This document shows positions 34,355-43,984 of a DNA stretch of 64,000 nucleotides, piece by piece (within the stretch, counting starts at the first letter, position 1; each line of letters begins with the position of its first letter). The position numbers and the translations under genes were made by a program. The notes under the pieces were generated by a model. It was not told where the DNA came from. It was given only the letters and a program-made list of their open reading frames with translations, and searched no databases. This stretch comes from Lachnospiraceae bacterium (GTDB lineage: Bacteria; Bacillota; Clostridia; Lachnospirales; Lachnospiraceae). Location: positions 147,218-211,217 of the forward strand of contig SVEY01000002.1 of assembly GCA_015057165.1 (NCBI GenBank), given 5' to 3'.

Positions 34355-34709
34355 ATATGCCTCTAACAGGAAGATTAATCCTAACAGACCCAAGATGACA
34401 AGAGAGAATAGGGCGAAGCAGTTTGCTCCATTTGCAGCCCTTAAAGGATTTGAAGATGGAATAAAGTGGAAGGAAAAGGTTTATGTTGATAAGAAAGAAC
34501 TGTCAGAAGAATCCTTAGAAAGGCTTGATAATAAGTTTAAGGAAATTAAGAAGAATGATATAATAACAATCGTGTATTATAATAAGGGAGAATATCTTAG
34601 AGTTACGGGAATGGTTGCAAGAATTGACATAACCGCAAGAGTTCTTCAGGTTATTAATACGAAGATAAAGTTTGAAGATATATATGATATTGAGACAGGA
34701 AATGATTAG
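34341..34709 (+). CDS. YolD-like protein
   Basis: The 122-residue protein matches YolD-like family features: N-terminal PKMTRENRAKQFAPFAALKGF and a beta-rich C-terminal part (IVYYNKGEYLRVTG, IKFEDIYDIE). YolD-like genes commonly follow Y-family polymerases and are thought to be accessory to them; the biochemical role is unknown. The start is a GTG at 34341, chosen because GGAGG lies 8 bases upstream (34328-34332). It overlaps the polymerase end by 14 bases, so the pair is translationally coupled and should share SOS control. Confidence 0.85.
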   Translation: MGKNKYASNRKINPNRPKMTRENRAKQFAPFAALKGFEDGIKWKEKVYVDKKELSEESLERLDNKFKEIKKNDIITIVYYNKGEYLRVTGMVARIDITARVLQVINTKIKFEDIYDIETGND

Positions 34710-34729
34710 ACGTAGGTTGTGATTAGATT

Positions 34730-36343
34730 ATGAAAAGCACGAAAGATATAGAATTAAGCATAATTAAGAAATTTAAGAAGAAGATATGGAGACCTTTTAC
34801 CAAGGCTATTAATGAGTATGAGTTAATAGAAGATGGTGATAAGATTGCAGTATGTATATCCGGTGGTAAAGATTCTATGCTTATGGCAAAGCTGTTCCAG
34901 GAACTGGAACGTCATGGTAAGAAGAATTTTGATGTTGTATTCCTTGTGATGGATCCAGGTTATAATGAAGCTAACAGAAGTAAGATTGAAGAAAATGCCA
35001 AGCATCTTAATGTTCCAATTCAGATATTTACAAGTGACATATTTGATGCAGTATCTACAGTAGAAGATTCTCCTTGCTATTTATGTGCCAGAATGAGAAG
35101 AGGTCATCTGTATAATAAGGCTAAGGAGCTTGGATGCAACAAGATTGCCTTAGGTCATCATTTTGATGATGTAATTGAGACAATTCTTATGGGTATGCTG
35201 TATTCCGGACAGATTCAGACCATGATGCCTAAGCTTCATTCTACTAATTTTGAGGGAATGGAGTTGATTCGTCCCATGTATCTTATTAGGGAGGAAGATG
35301 TTATTCATTGGGCCAGATACAACGAATTAGAATTTATAAGGTGCGCATGTCGATTTACGGAGATGATTGAGAAGGAGAGAAGGCAGCGAGCCAGGGAATT
35401 AGGCATAAGCGTAGATGATATGTCAGAGATTGAATCATCATCTAAGAGAAAAGAGATTAAGAATCTTATTAAGGAGCTTCATGAGGTAAATCCTTTTGTG
35501 GAGAAGAATATCTTCCGTTCTGTTGAAAATGTCAGTCTCAAAACTATAATCGCATACAAGGATGATGGAGTGACTCATCATTTCTTAGATACATATCATG
35601 ATGGAGACTCGCTATTCTATGGTAGTGGTATCAGTCAGAAGTTCGATGGTCAGGATATAATTGACAAGGTTCAAACAGACCTGAAGGAATTAGCTGATGA
35701 AAAATATAAGGATTTTCATGCTAATCTTATTCCAGAAATTGATAAGAATAGGATAATCGGAGTCAGGACACCAGAACTTAGGAAATACGCTACTCAATTT
35801 GCTAAGCATGAGAAGGATGCTTTGACATTTAAGAGCCATTTGCCACATGACTATTATGATGAAATGAATCTTCATGGTTTTCTTATAGAGAAGAATAAGG
35901 ATTTTGATTCTTGCATTGAAGAACTGGATGCCTTCCTTGAATATGTGGATAATTGGGCTACTTGTGATTGTACTAATCCTAAGATTCTTGGTAAATGTAA
36001 GGACAAACTTATACCACACATTGATAGATGGATAGCATCTAATAAGACATATTATATTAGATATGCAATTAAGCTTCTTATGACATATTTTCTAGATGAG
36101 GATTATTCTATAGACTACATGTATAAAGTCGCAGAGGTTGAATCTGAAGAATACTATGTTAATATGATGCAGGCCTGGTATTTTGCAACAGCTCTTGCAA
36201 AACAATATGATGATGCTGTTACCTTCTTGCAACAAAAAAGATTACCGGTATGGATTCACAATAAAACAATTCAGAAAGCTGTAGAAAGCAATAGAATTGA
36301 TAAAGAAACAAAATCTTATCTTAGAACTCTAAGGATTAAGTAG
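34730..36343 (+). CDS. TtcA-like tRNA thiolase fused to AlkD-like DNA glycosylase
   Basis: This is a two-domain protein of 537 residues. Residues 1 to about 300 form a PP-loop ATPase of the TtcA (tRNA 2-thiocytidine) family: SGGKDS at 44-49, a cysteine pair in SPCYLCARMRRG (about 118-121), GHHFDDVIET, and a further C-A-C near 205. Residues from about 320 on form HEAT-like repeats of the AlkD DNA-alkylation-repair family, with the active-site stretch VDNWATCD (about 406-413, carrying the Trp and Asp of AlkD), YIRYAIKLLM, and MQAWYFATAL. The reading frame is continuous across the junction. It follows the SOS polymerase pair after 20 bases, which suits a repair role for the second half. Confidence 0.88.
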   Translation: MKSTKDIELSIIKKFKKKIWRPFTKAINEYELIEDGDKIAVCISGGKDSMLMAKLFQELERHGKKNFDVVFLVMDPGYNEANRSKIEENAKHLNVPIQIFTSDIFDAVSTVEDSPCYLCARMRRGHLYNKAKELGCNKIALGHHFDDVIETILMGMLYSGQIQTMMPKLHSTNFEGMELIRPMYLIREEDVIHWARYNELEFIRCACRFTEMIEKERRQRARELGISVDDMSEIESSSKRKEIKNLIKELHEVNPFVEKNIFRSVENVSLKTIIAYKDDGVTHHFLDTYHDGDSLFYGSGISQKFDGQDIIDKVQTDLKELADEKYKDFHANLIPEIDKNRIIGVRTPELRKYATQFAKHEKDALTFKSHLPHDYYDEMNLHGFLIEKNKDFDSCIEELDAFLEYVDNWATCDCTNPKILGKCKDKLIPHIDRWIASNKTYYIRYAIKLLMTYFLDEDYSIDYMYKVAEVESEEYYVNMMQAWYFATALAKQYDDAVTFLQQKRLPVWIHNKTIQKAVESNRIDKETKSYLRTLRIK

Positions 36344-36363
36344 AAAAACGAAAGTGATAATAT

Positions 36364-38181
36364 ATGTACGAATATAAGGACAGGATTTCGATAATTCAAA
36401 ATATAATCTTGGAAAAAGGAATAGATTATTATATTATTCCCTTATCTGATTATCATAATAGTGAGATACCTAGTGATTATTATAATGTAATAAGATATAT
36501 TACTGGTTTTAGCGGCTCTAATGCAACACTTGTTATTGCAAGAGATGAGGCTTTTCTTTGGACTGACGGCAGGTATTTTATTCAGGCAGAACAGGAACTT
36601 GAAGGTAGCACAGTTAAGTTAATGAAACAAGGGCTTCCAGGTGTTCCTACTATTGTAGAATTCTTAGACCAGAATATGAGAGAAGAGGATGTTCTTGCAT
36701 TTGATGGCAGATTGATTAATGTTGCTACATACAAGAGGTACAGTGAAACTCTTCTTTCTGATGCTAATAATCGTCATATATATGATGTTGATATTGTGGA
36801 AGAAATCTGGCCAGACAGAGAAGAACCTAAGTGTCAGGACATATGGATTCTTGAAGACAAATACTCTGGTGAAAATGTTAGAAGCAAAGTTGATAGAATA
36901 AGGAATAATGATAATTTTAAGAAAGCAGATGCAGTTATTATATCTGACCTTTGTGATGTTGCCTGGACACTTAATCTTCGTGGTAATGATATAAAGAATG
37001 TAAATGTATTTTATTCTTATCTATTAATTACAAAGAATAAAGCTATATTATATGTAGACAACAATTCATTAGATGATAAGGTGCTTAGTTATCTAGAGGG
37101 CGAGAATATATTTGTTAGAGAATATAACCAGATATATGAGGATTTATCAGATAAGCTTTTTTATAACTCTAATAATATCTACAAGATGCTTATAGATGAA
37201 GATAGTACCAATACTTCAATTTACTCTCTAATTGTTGAGAATGTTGAAGTCCTTTGCGCAAGAAGTATTGTAAGTAGTATTAAATGCATTAAGAATGATG
37301 TAGAGATTAGTAATACCAGAAATGCGCATATTAAAGATGGTGTAGCTGTTACAAAGTTTATGTACTATCTCTATAAAACATTTTCAAAAAGGGATAATAA
37401 TACCTTAAATGAGACAGAGATTTCATTAGCAAATAAATTACATGAATTAAGATTAGGACAAGAGGGATTCTTAGGAGAGAGTTTTGATACTATTTCTGCA
37501 TGGGGAGAACATGGTGCTATAGTTCACTATGAGCCAACTCCTAAGACGGATATTACAATAACAGATAATAATTTTCTGCTTGTAGATTCTGGTGGTCATT
37601 ACTTAGAAGGAACAACAGATATAACAAGAACATTTCTTATTGGCAAGGCAAGTCCTAAGATGGTCAGAGATTATACCCTTGTTCTTAAGAGTAATATTAA
37701 TCTTGCTAAAGCAAAGTTTATGAAGGGAACGAGTGGCAAAAGTTTAGATATGCTTGCCCGTAGTGTGCTTTGGCAGGAGGGACTTGATTTCCTTCATGGT
37801 ACTGGTCATGGGGTGGGACATATATTATCTGTCCATGAGGGGCCTAATAACATAAGTATTAGAAGCCCCTATGATATACCTATTGTTAGTGGAATGATAA
37901 CAACAGATGAGCCAGGATTATATTTCGAAGGGGAATATGGTATACGTCTGGAAAATGAACTATTATGTCTTGAGGATGAATCTAATGAGTATGGTGAATT
38001 TCTTAAGTTTGAGTGTTTGACGCTTGTACCATTTGACATTAATTGTATTGATGTTAGTATGCTAAATGAAGATGAACGAAGATATCTTAATGAATATCAT
38101 GCTTTGGTTTATGATAAGATAAGTCCTTATTTAGATGAAGAAGAAGCAGCATGGCTTAAAGAAGTAACCAGAGAGATTTGA
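36364..38181 (+). CDS. pepP: Xaa-Pro aminopeptidase (M24B)
   Basis: Aminopeptidase P removes N-terminal residues preceding proline. This is the long, cytosolic three-domain form (605 residues): two creatinase-like N-terminal domains (YITGFSGSNATLVI, LWTDGRYFIQAEQEL), then the pita-bread catalytic domain. Metal ligands are visible in LLVDSGGHYLEGTTDITRTF (two Asp), GTGHGVGH (His), TTDEPGLYF (Glu) and the final ENELLCLE (Glu). The ribosome site (GAAAGTG) is weak, 20 bases after the preceding stop. Confidence 0.92.
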   Translation: MYEYKDRISIIQNIILEKGIDYYIIPLSDYHNSEIPSDYYNVIRYITGFSGSNATLVIARDEAFLWTDGRYFIQAEQELEGSTVKLMKQGLPGVPTIVEFLDQNMREEDVLAFDGRLINVATYKRYSETLLSDANNRHIYDVDIVEEIWPDREEPKCQDIWILEDKYSGENVRSKVDRIRNNDNFKKADAVIISDLCDVAWTLNLRGNDIKNVNVFYSYLLITKNKAILYVDNNSLDDKVLSYLEGENIFVREYNQIYEDLSDKLFYNSNNIYKMLIDEDSTNTSIYSLIVENVEVLCARSIVSSIKCIKNDVEISNTRNAHIKDGVAVTKFMYYLYKTFSKRDNNTLNETEISLANKLHELRLGQEGFLGESFDTISAWGEHGAIVHYEPTPKTDITITDNNFLLVDSGGHYLEGTTDITRTFLIGKASPKMVRDYTLVLKSNINLAKAKFMKGTSGKSLDMLARSVLWQEGLDFLHGTGHGVGHILSVHEGPNNISIRSPYDIPIVSGMITTDEPGLYFEGEYGIRLENELLCLEDESNEYGEFLKFECLTLVPFDINCIDVSMLNEDERRYLNEYHALVYDKISPYLDEEEAAWLKEVTREI

Positions 38182-38221
38182 TATATATATATTTATCCTG
38201 GAATAATAAAGGAGACTATAA

Positions 38222-40888
38222 ATGAGCAAGATACTACTTATTGATGGACATAGTATTCTTAACAGAGCATATTACGGTATACGGGGACTGTCTAATTCTA
38301 AAGGTGTTCCTACTAATGCTGTATATGGATTTCTTAATATGATGTTTAAATATATTGAAGAAGAGAAGCCGGATTATCTGACGGTTGCCTTCGATGTAAG
38401 TGCACCAACCTTTCGTCATGAGAGATATGCAGAGTATAAAGGAACAAGAAAGCCTATGGATGATGACCTTAGGGTTCAGGTGCCTATGATTCAGGATATG
38501 CTAAGTGCAATGGGAATTACTATCGTTAAGAAAGAGGGCCTGGAGGCTGATGATATTCTTGGAACGATTTCTCGTATTGCAGAGAAGCAGGGAATGGATG
38601 TTACAATTCTTTCAGGTGATAGAGATTTACTACAGCTTGCAACTAAGAAGGTTAAGATAGCAATTCCTAAGACTAGCAAAGGTGTTACAACAACTTATTA
38701 TTATTATGATAAGGATGTGTACGAAGAATATCTATGTACACCAATAGAATTTATTGATGTTAAAGCATTAATGGGAGATTCCTCTGATAATATTCCTGGC
38801 GTTCCATCCATTGGTGAGAAGACTGCTAAGAATATAATCAGTAAATATAAATCTATTGAAAATGCCTATGAGCACGTCGACGAGGTTAAACCTCCTAATG
38901 CATCTAAGAAGTTAAAAGAATTCTATGATCAGGCTGTTCTTTCTAAGGAGCTTGCAACTATATGTGTAACAGCAGATATTGAATACGATATAAATGATTG
39001 TAAGTATGAGAATATTTACACTAATGAGGCATATCTTCTGTGTAAAGAATGGGAGATTAAGAGACTTCTTCCTAGGTTTGAGAATAATGTAAAAAGTCTC
39101 GATGTTCATGAATATAAGACAATTAACAGACTAGATCAGGTTGAAAGATTAATAGAAAGACTATCCTTTGAAGAATATGTTGGAGTAAGCTATGTGAGAT
39201 TCTCCGATGCTGATAAAGATGGGCAGATGACACTTTTTGGTGGCGATGAACTAAGACTTGTTGCACTATCTGATAAGAAAGAATGTTATTGCATAGATTT
39301 AGGTAATGAGCTTAGCGAATCATACATTGTTAATGCATTGTATGACCTGTCTTCTAAGACTAATATTATTAGTTTTAATCTTAAGGATATGCTTTATGAT
39401 TTTACAAGTCTTAACAGAGAGAAATGTTTTGATGTGTCTGTGGCATTTTATCTTCTTGATCCAACTAAAAAGGAATATACATATGAGGATATTGCAAGTG
39501 AATATCTTAATATGATGCTTCCAGGAAGAGAAGAACTAATCGGTAAGAAGTCGATAGCATCACAATTTGATTCTAAGAAAGAAAAGATTATCGAACTAAA
39601 ATGTCATGAAGCATATGTGGCTGTTAATGGATACCTTAGTATTCTTTCGAAATTGCAGAATGAATATAAGAATCTATATTACAATATAGAGATGCCACTT
39701 CTCTATACTCTGTTTGATATGGAGAGAGAAGGAATTTCTCTTGATAAAAAGGCTTTAGAAGAATATGGCCACACATTGAATGAAAGAATAAAAGAGTTAG
39801 AAGGAAATATTTATAATCTTGCTGGAGAAGAATTTAATATTAATTCTCCAAAACAATTAGGTGAGATACTGTTTTCTGAGGATAAGCTAAATCTTCCAGG
39901 GGCGAAGAAGACAAAGTCCGGTTATTCTACGGCAGCTGATGTACTAGAGAAGCTTGCACCAGAATATGAGATAGTAAAGGATATATTAGAATATAGAGGT
40001 CTGTCTAAACTTTTTTCTACTTACGTAGAAGGCTTACTAAAAGAACAGGAAAGTGATGGTAAGATACATTGCCATTTCCAGCAAACTGTTACGGCAACAG
40101 GAAGACTTTCTTGTACAGAGCCTAACCTACAGAATATACCAATTAGAATGGAACTTGGAAGGATGATACGTAAAGTATTCTACCCACGGGAAGGCTTTGT
40201 ATTTGTTGATGCTGATTATTCCCAGGTAGAACTTCGAGTTCTTGCACATATGTCAGAAGATCAGGGGCTTATTGATGCATTTAACAGAGGAGATGATATT
40301 CATACAAGTACTGCAGCTAAGATATTTGATGTTGAACAAGAAGATGTAACTCCTCTAATGCGTCGTACAGCTAAAGCAGTAAATTTTGGGATAGTTTATG
40401 GGGAGAGTTCCTTTGGTTTATCTGAGAACTTAGGTATTAGTAGAAAAGATGCAACGAAATATATTGATGATTATTTCAAAGTGTATCCTAAGATGAAAGA
40501 GTTTCTAGATAATCTTAAGGATAAAGCCAGAGAAAAAGGTTATTCAGAGACTTTGCTGGGTAGAAAGCGCCCTATTGTTGAGATTAGTTCTAAGAATTAC
40601 AACATAAGAGGTTTTGGGGAACGTGTTGCTATGAATACACCAATTCAGGGTACAGCAGCAGATATAATCAAGATTGCTATGGTAAATGTTGATAGAAGAC
40701 TTAGAGAGTCTAATATGAAATCAAGACTTATATTGCAAGTCCATGATGAACTTCTTATTGAGGCAGCAAAGGAAGAGGAAGGCAAAGTATATGACATTCT
40801 AAAAGATGAGATGATGAGCGCCATATCTCTGTCAGTACCTCTCGAAATCGATATTCATTCTGGTAATACCTGGTATGAGGCAAAGTAG
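38222..40888 (+). CDS. polA: DNA polymerase I
   Basis: PolA fills gaps and removes RNA primers. This 888-residue protein has an N-terminal 5'-3' exonuclease (LLIDGHSILNRAYYG, GLEADDILGT, LSGDRDLLQL, GDSSDNIPGV), a middle domain, and the polymerase domain with FVDADYSQVELRVLAHM, RRTAKAVNFGIVYG and LQVHDELLIE. The middle domain has VGVSYVRFSD where proofreading enzymes have D-x-E, so the 3'-5' exonuclease looks inactive, as in several Gram-positive PolA proteins. The coaE ATG follows the stop directly (stop ends 40888, ATG at 40889), giving a coupled pair as in many Firmicutes. Confidence 0.95.
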   Translation: MSKILLIDGHSILNRAYYGIRGLSNSKGVPTNAVYGFLNMMFKYIEEEKPDYLTVAFDVSAPTFRHERYAEYKGTRKPMDDDLRVQVPMIQDMLSAMGITIVKKEGLEADDILGTISRIAEKQGMDVTILSGDRDLLQLATKKVKIAIPKTSKGVTTTYYYYDKDVYEEYLCTPIEFIDVKALMGDSSDNIPGVPSIGEKTAKNIISKYKSIENAYEHVDEVKPPNASKKLKEFYDQAVLSKELATICVTADIEYDINDCKYENIYTNEAYLLCKEWEIKRLLPRFENNVKSLDVHEYKTINRLDQVERLIERLSFEEYVGVSYVRFSDADKDGQMTLFGGDELRLVALSDKKECYCIDLGNELSESYIVNALYDLSSKTNIISFNLKDMLYDFTSLNREKCFDVSVAFYLLDPTKKEYTYEDIASEYLNMMLPGREELIGKKSIASQFDSKKEKIIELKCHEAYVAVNGYLSILSKLQNEYKNLYYNIEMPLLYTLFDMEREGISLDKKALEEYGHTLNERIKELEGNIYNLAGEEFNINSPKQLGEILFSEDKLNLPGAKKTKSGYSTAADVLEKLAPEYEIVKDILEYRGLSKLFSTYVEGLLKEQESDGKIHCHFQQTVTATGRLSCTEPNLQNIPIRMELGRMIRKVFYPREGFVFVDADYSQVELRVLAHMSEDQGLIDAFNRGDDIHTSTAAKIFDVEQEDVTPLMRRTAKAVNFGIVYGESSFGLSENLGISRKDATKYIDDYFKVYPKMKEFLDNLKDKAREKGYSETLLGRKRPIVEISSKNYNIRGFGERVAMNTPIQGTAADIIKIAMVNVDRRLRESNMKSRLILQVHDELLIEAAKEEEGKVYDILKDEMMSAISLSVPLEIDIHSGNTWYEAK

Positions 40889-41527
40889 ATGAAGAAGATA
40901 GTAATTACAGGTGGCATAGGAGCCGGTAAGACTGCGGTACTAAAATATCTACAGGAAAATGTAAAATGTAAAATCATAAGAGCTGATGATGTGGCACACA
41001 TTTTAATGGAGCCTCATGAGAAGTGCTACTATGAGATTCTTAATGCATTTCCGGAATATGATTTGTTGAAATATACTACTGTGCAAAATCACTTAGATAA
41101 TGAATCAGTTAATGATAAGAATCCTTTTGATAAAGAGAAATTATCTAGAATGATTTTTTCTAATGAAGATAACAGGGATAAACTTAATTCTATTGTTCAC
41201 CCTGCTGTAAAGGAATACATCTTAGAGGATGTACAAAGTGAAGAAGATAAGGGAGAAATAGACTATTATTTTCTTGAAGTGGCTCTTGCCATAGAAGAAG
41301 GCTATGATAAGCTATTTGATGAGACCTGGTATGTCTATGCAGGCGAGAAGATACGTGCAAAGCGCCTTGAAACAAATCGTGGTTATTCAGAAGAAAAAAT
41401 TACTGGTATTATGAATTCGCAACTTAGTGAAGAAGAGTACAAGTTACATGCAACTCATATAATATGTAATGACAATAGTTTGGACGAATTGTACACTAAT
41501 ATAGGCAATATTTTACATTGCGACTAG
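40889..41527 (+). CDS. coaE: Dephospho-CoA kinase
   Basis: CoaE phosphorylates the ribose 3'-hydroxyl in the last step of coenzyme A synthesis. The 212-residue protein has the P-loop GGIGAGKTAV at the N-terminus, the ADDVAH segment, a lid region and VHPAVKEYI. It is immediately adjacent to polA without a gap. The family usually has a DxD pair in the same place as RADDVA here. Confidence 0.92.
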   Translation: MKKIVITGGIGAGKTAVLKYLQENVKCKIIRADDVAHILMEPHEKCYYEILNAFPEYDLLKYTTVQNHLDNESVNDKNPFDKEKLSRMIFSNEDNRDKLNSIVHPAVKEYILEDVQSEEDKGEIDYYFLEVALAIEEGYDKLFDETWYVYAGEKIRAKRLETNRGYSEEKITGIMNSQLSEEEYKLHATHIICNDNSLDELYTNIGNILHCD

Positions 41528-41534
41528 TCTGATG

Positions 41535-41573
41535 AAATGGTATAATAACTAAGGTTTTATACCATTTTGTTTT
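41535..41573 (+). terminator. Rho-independent terminator after coaE
   Basis: AAATGGTATAA (41535-41545) and its perfect complement TTATACCATTT (41557-41567) are followed by a T-rich tract. It ends the transcript that includes polA and coaE. Confidence 0.85.
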
Positions 41574-41631
41574 ATTTATTTCAAGAAGAATATACAATAA
41601 TTCTAATTATATTTGCTATAGGAGACTAAAT

Positions 41632-43932
41632 ATGGCTACTATTGATAAAGATTATGTGTTTGGTTTAGATATTGGAACAAGAAATGTTGTTGGAACAGTT
41701 GGATACAATGATGATGAAGGGTTCCATGTAATTGCACAATATAGTGAAGAACATGATTCTAGAGCCATGATTGACGGTCAGATTCATGATATTAACAGAG
41801 TCTCTAAGACTATTGAAAATGTTAAAAAAACTCTTGAAGAAAAGATTAAGATGGAGCTTACAGAAGTGTGTATAGCTGCAGCTGGTCGTGTACTTCGTAC
41901 TATTACTACAAGGGTTGCCATTGATTATGATGAAGAGACTGTTGTAAGCGGTGAAGACTTACACACTCTTGATTTAATTGGTGTTGACCAGGCTCAGAAG
42001 ATTCTTAAAGAGAATGAAGAAGAAAAATATAAATTCTACTGTGTTGGTTACTCTGTTATGAAATATTATCTTAATGGGGAACTCTTTACATCTCTTGAAG
42101 GACATAAGGCTAATAAGATTGAAGAGGTAATAATAGTAACATTTCTGCCAGAAGATGTTGTTGATGGACTGTATTCTGCTGTAGAGAAAGCCGGACTTAA
42201 AGTTGCAAATCTTACATTAGAGCCTATAGCTGCTATCAACGTGGCAATTCCAGAAAGCTTTAGAATGCTTAATATCGCACTTGTTGATGTTGGTGCTGGA
42301 ACAAGTGATATCTGTATTACAAGAGATGGAAGCATTATTGCTTACGGTATGATTCCTTATGCAGGTGATGAACTCACAGAAGCAATTGTACATGAGTATC
42401 TTGTTGATTTTGCAACTGCTGAACTTATTAAGAAGACATCTTCTGAAGAGAAGGAAGTTACATTTGACGATATTATGGGACTTAGCCATACTATTCCATC
42501 TAAGGATGTATGGAAATTAGTTGAGCCAATTGAGCAGAAGATGGCAAATGCTGTTGCTGAGAAGATAATTGAATTAAATGGTGATAAAGCTGTATCTGCA
42601 GCCTTTGTTGTAGGTGGTGGCGGAAGAGTACATGGATTTACAGATGCTCTAGCCAAGAAGCTTGATATTGTTAAAGAACGTGTTGCTATTCGTGGCGAAG
42701 AAGTAATGAAGAATATAATCTTTGAATCTAATGATCTTACTAAAGATTCGCTTATAGTAACACCTATTGGAATTTGTCTTAACTATTATGAACAGAAGAA
42801 TAACTTTATAATGATTCATTTTAATGACGAGATGATGAAGTTATATGACAATGGTCATCTTACTGTTGTTGATGCTGCAATGCAGGCAGGATGGGATACT
42901 GATGAATTATTCCCTCGTCGAGGCAAAGAGATACACTATACCATTAATGGTACAGCGAAAATGATTCGTGGTGAGGAAGGTGAGTCTGCTGTTGTTAAGA
43001 TGAACGATAGTATTGTGGGACTTAATACACCACTTGAACCTAATTGCTATATTACAATTGAAGCATCTACAGAAGGTGGAAAAGCTAATTGCACTATTGA
43101 ACAATTAGAGGAGTTTACATCTTCTACAATTGATTTCTTTGTATCTGGCAATAAGATAACATGTCCTAAGTTTGTAGAAGTTAACGGTTCTCTTGAGCCA
43201 GGAAGCTACGAAATCAAAGAAGGGGATGTTATAGAGACTAGAAGTTTCTATACAGTAGGTCAGATAGCTGAATTCATGGATGTTGAGATTGATGATAATC
43301 ATAGCATCCTTGTAAATGGTAGAGAAGCAGATAAGAATACACTTGTATATGAGAATTTCGATGTTGACTGGACTTTAACTGGATATGGTGCCACAGAAGG
43401 CGAAGGTGGCGACACAATTGTTGGCAATATGTCAGAAGCTCCAGAAGAAGTTAAGAATAGAAATGATTCTGATGGTAGTACAGATGTGGAGGTTAGTGAT
43501 GAAGAACCTACAGACGAACCAGAAGAGATAGAATATGAGTTAGAAGATGAAGATGAAATCCAAGATGATTCAAAGAAAGAGGAATTAAATAAAGCTATTG
43601 CTGAGGCAATAGAAGATGCTAATTCTACTTCAGATCCCCTGGACATTACTACATCAGAGATTGACTCCGTTGTAGATGAAATAATTGAGGATGCATCGTC
43701 AAGTGCCAAAGAGATACCTATTCCTCTTAATGTAATTATTAATAAGGAGCCGGTTACACTGACGGGTAAGAGTAAATATGTATTCGTTGATATCTTTGAT
43801 TTTATAGACTTTGATACAAGAGACAGTAGAGGCAGAGCCATTGTTACATTGATAAATGATAAGCGTTGTGGCTACTCTGACAGACTTAAAGATGGAGATA
43901 AGATTGATGTTTATTGGCAGGAATTAAAATAG
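41632..43932 (+). CDS. FtsA/PilM-like actin-fold ATPase with long C-terminal extension
   Basis: The first ~390 residues of this 766-residue protein are an FtsA-type actin fold: phosphate loop FGLDIGTRNVVGTVGY, an SHS2-type insert (VCIAAAGRVLRT), ALVDVGAGTSDICI, and AAFVVGGGGRVHGF. The rest is not in classical FtsA. It shows three or more small beta-rich modules (about 400-600; segments such as YTINGTAKMIRG and ILVNGREADKNT recall beta-grasp/ThiS-like folds), an acidic spacer (about 605-690), and a last module with VIINKEPVTLTGK. Long FtsA-like proteins of this type occur in Clostridia alongside true FtsA. Role may be in division or envelope assembly; no FtsZ gene is nearby. Confidence 0.78.
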   Translation: MATIDKDYVFGLDIGTRNVVGTVGYNDDEGFHVIAQYSEEHDSRAMIDGQIHDINRVSKTIENVKKTLEEKIKMELTEVCIAAAGRVLRTITTRVAIDYDEETVVSGEDLHTLDLIGVDQAQKILKENEEEKYKFYCVGYSVMKYYLNGELFTSLEGHKANKIEEVIIVTFLPEDVVDGLYSAVEKAGLKVANLTLEPIAAINVAIPESFRMLNIALVDVGAGTSDICITRDGSIIAYGMIPYAGDELTEAIVHEYLVDFATAELIKKTSSEEKEVTFDDIMGLSHTIPSKDVWKLVEPIEQKMANAVAEKIIELNGDKAVSAAFVVGGGGRVHGFTDALAKKLDIVKERVAIRGEEVMKNIIFESNDLTKDSLIVTPIGICLNYYEQKNNFIMIHFNDEMMKLYDNGHLTVVDAAMQAGWDTDELFPRRGKEIHYTINGTAKMIRGEEGESAVVKMNDSIVGLNTPLEPNCYITIEASTEGGKANCTIEQLEEFTSSTIDFFVSGNKITCPKFVEVNGSLEPGSYEIKEGDVIETRSFYTVGQIAEFMDVEIDDNHSILVNGREADKNTLVYENFDVDWTLTGYGATEGEGGDTIVGNMSEAPEEVKNRNDSDGSTDVEVSDEEPTDEPEEIEYELEDEDEIQDDSKKEELNKAIAEAIEDANSTSDPLDITTSEIDSVVDEIIEDASSSAKEIPIPLNVIINKEPVTLTGKSKYVFVDIFDFIDFDTRDSRGRAIVTLINDKRCGYSDRLKDGDKIDVYWQELK

Positions 43933-43984
43933 AATAGTAACTTGGATAATATGTAATTGTCATATTGTAAAGGATACAAATCTT

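Noticed and set aside
33077..34709. Prophage remnant suggested by a UvrX-YolD pair
   Set aside because: No integrase, structural or lysis genes surround it, and the flanks are housekeeping genes.
43299..43841. 180-codon serine-rich frame on the minus strand
   Set aside because: It is the antisense shadow of the acidic spacer in the FtsA-like gene and has no ribosome site.
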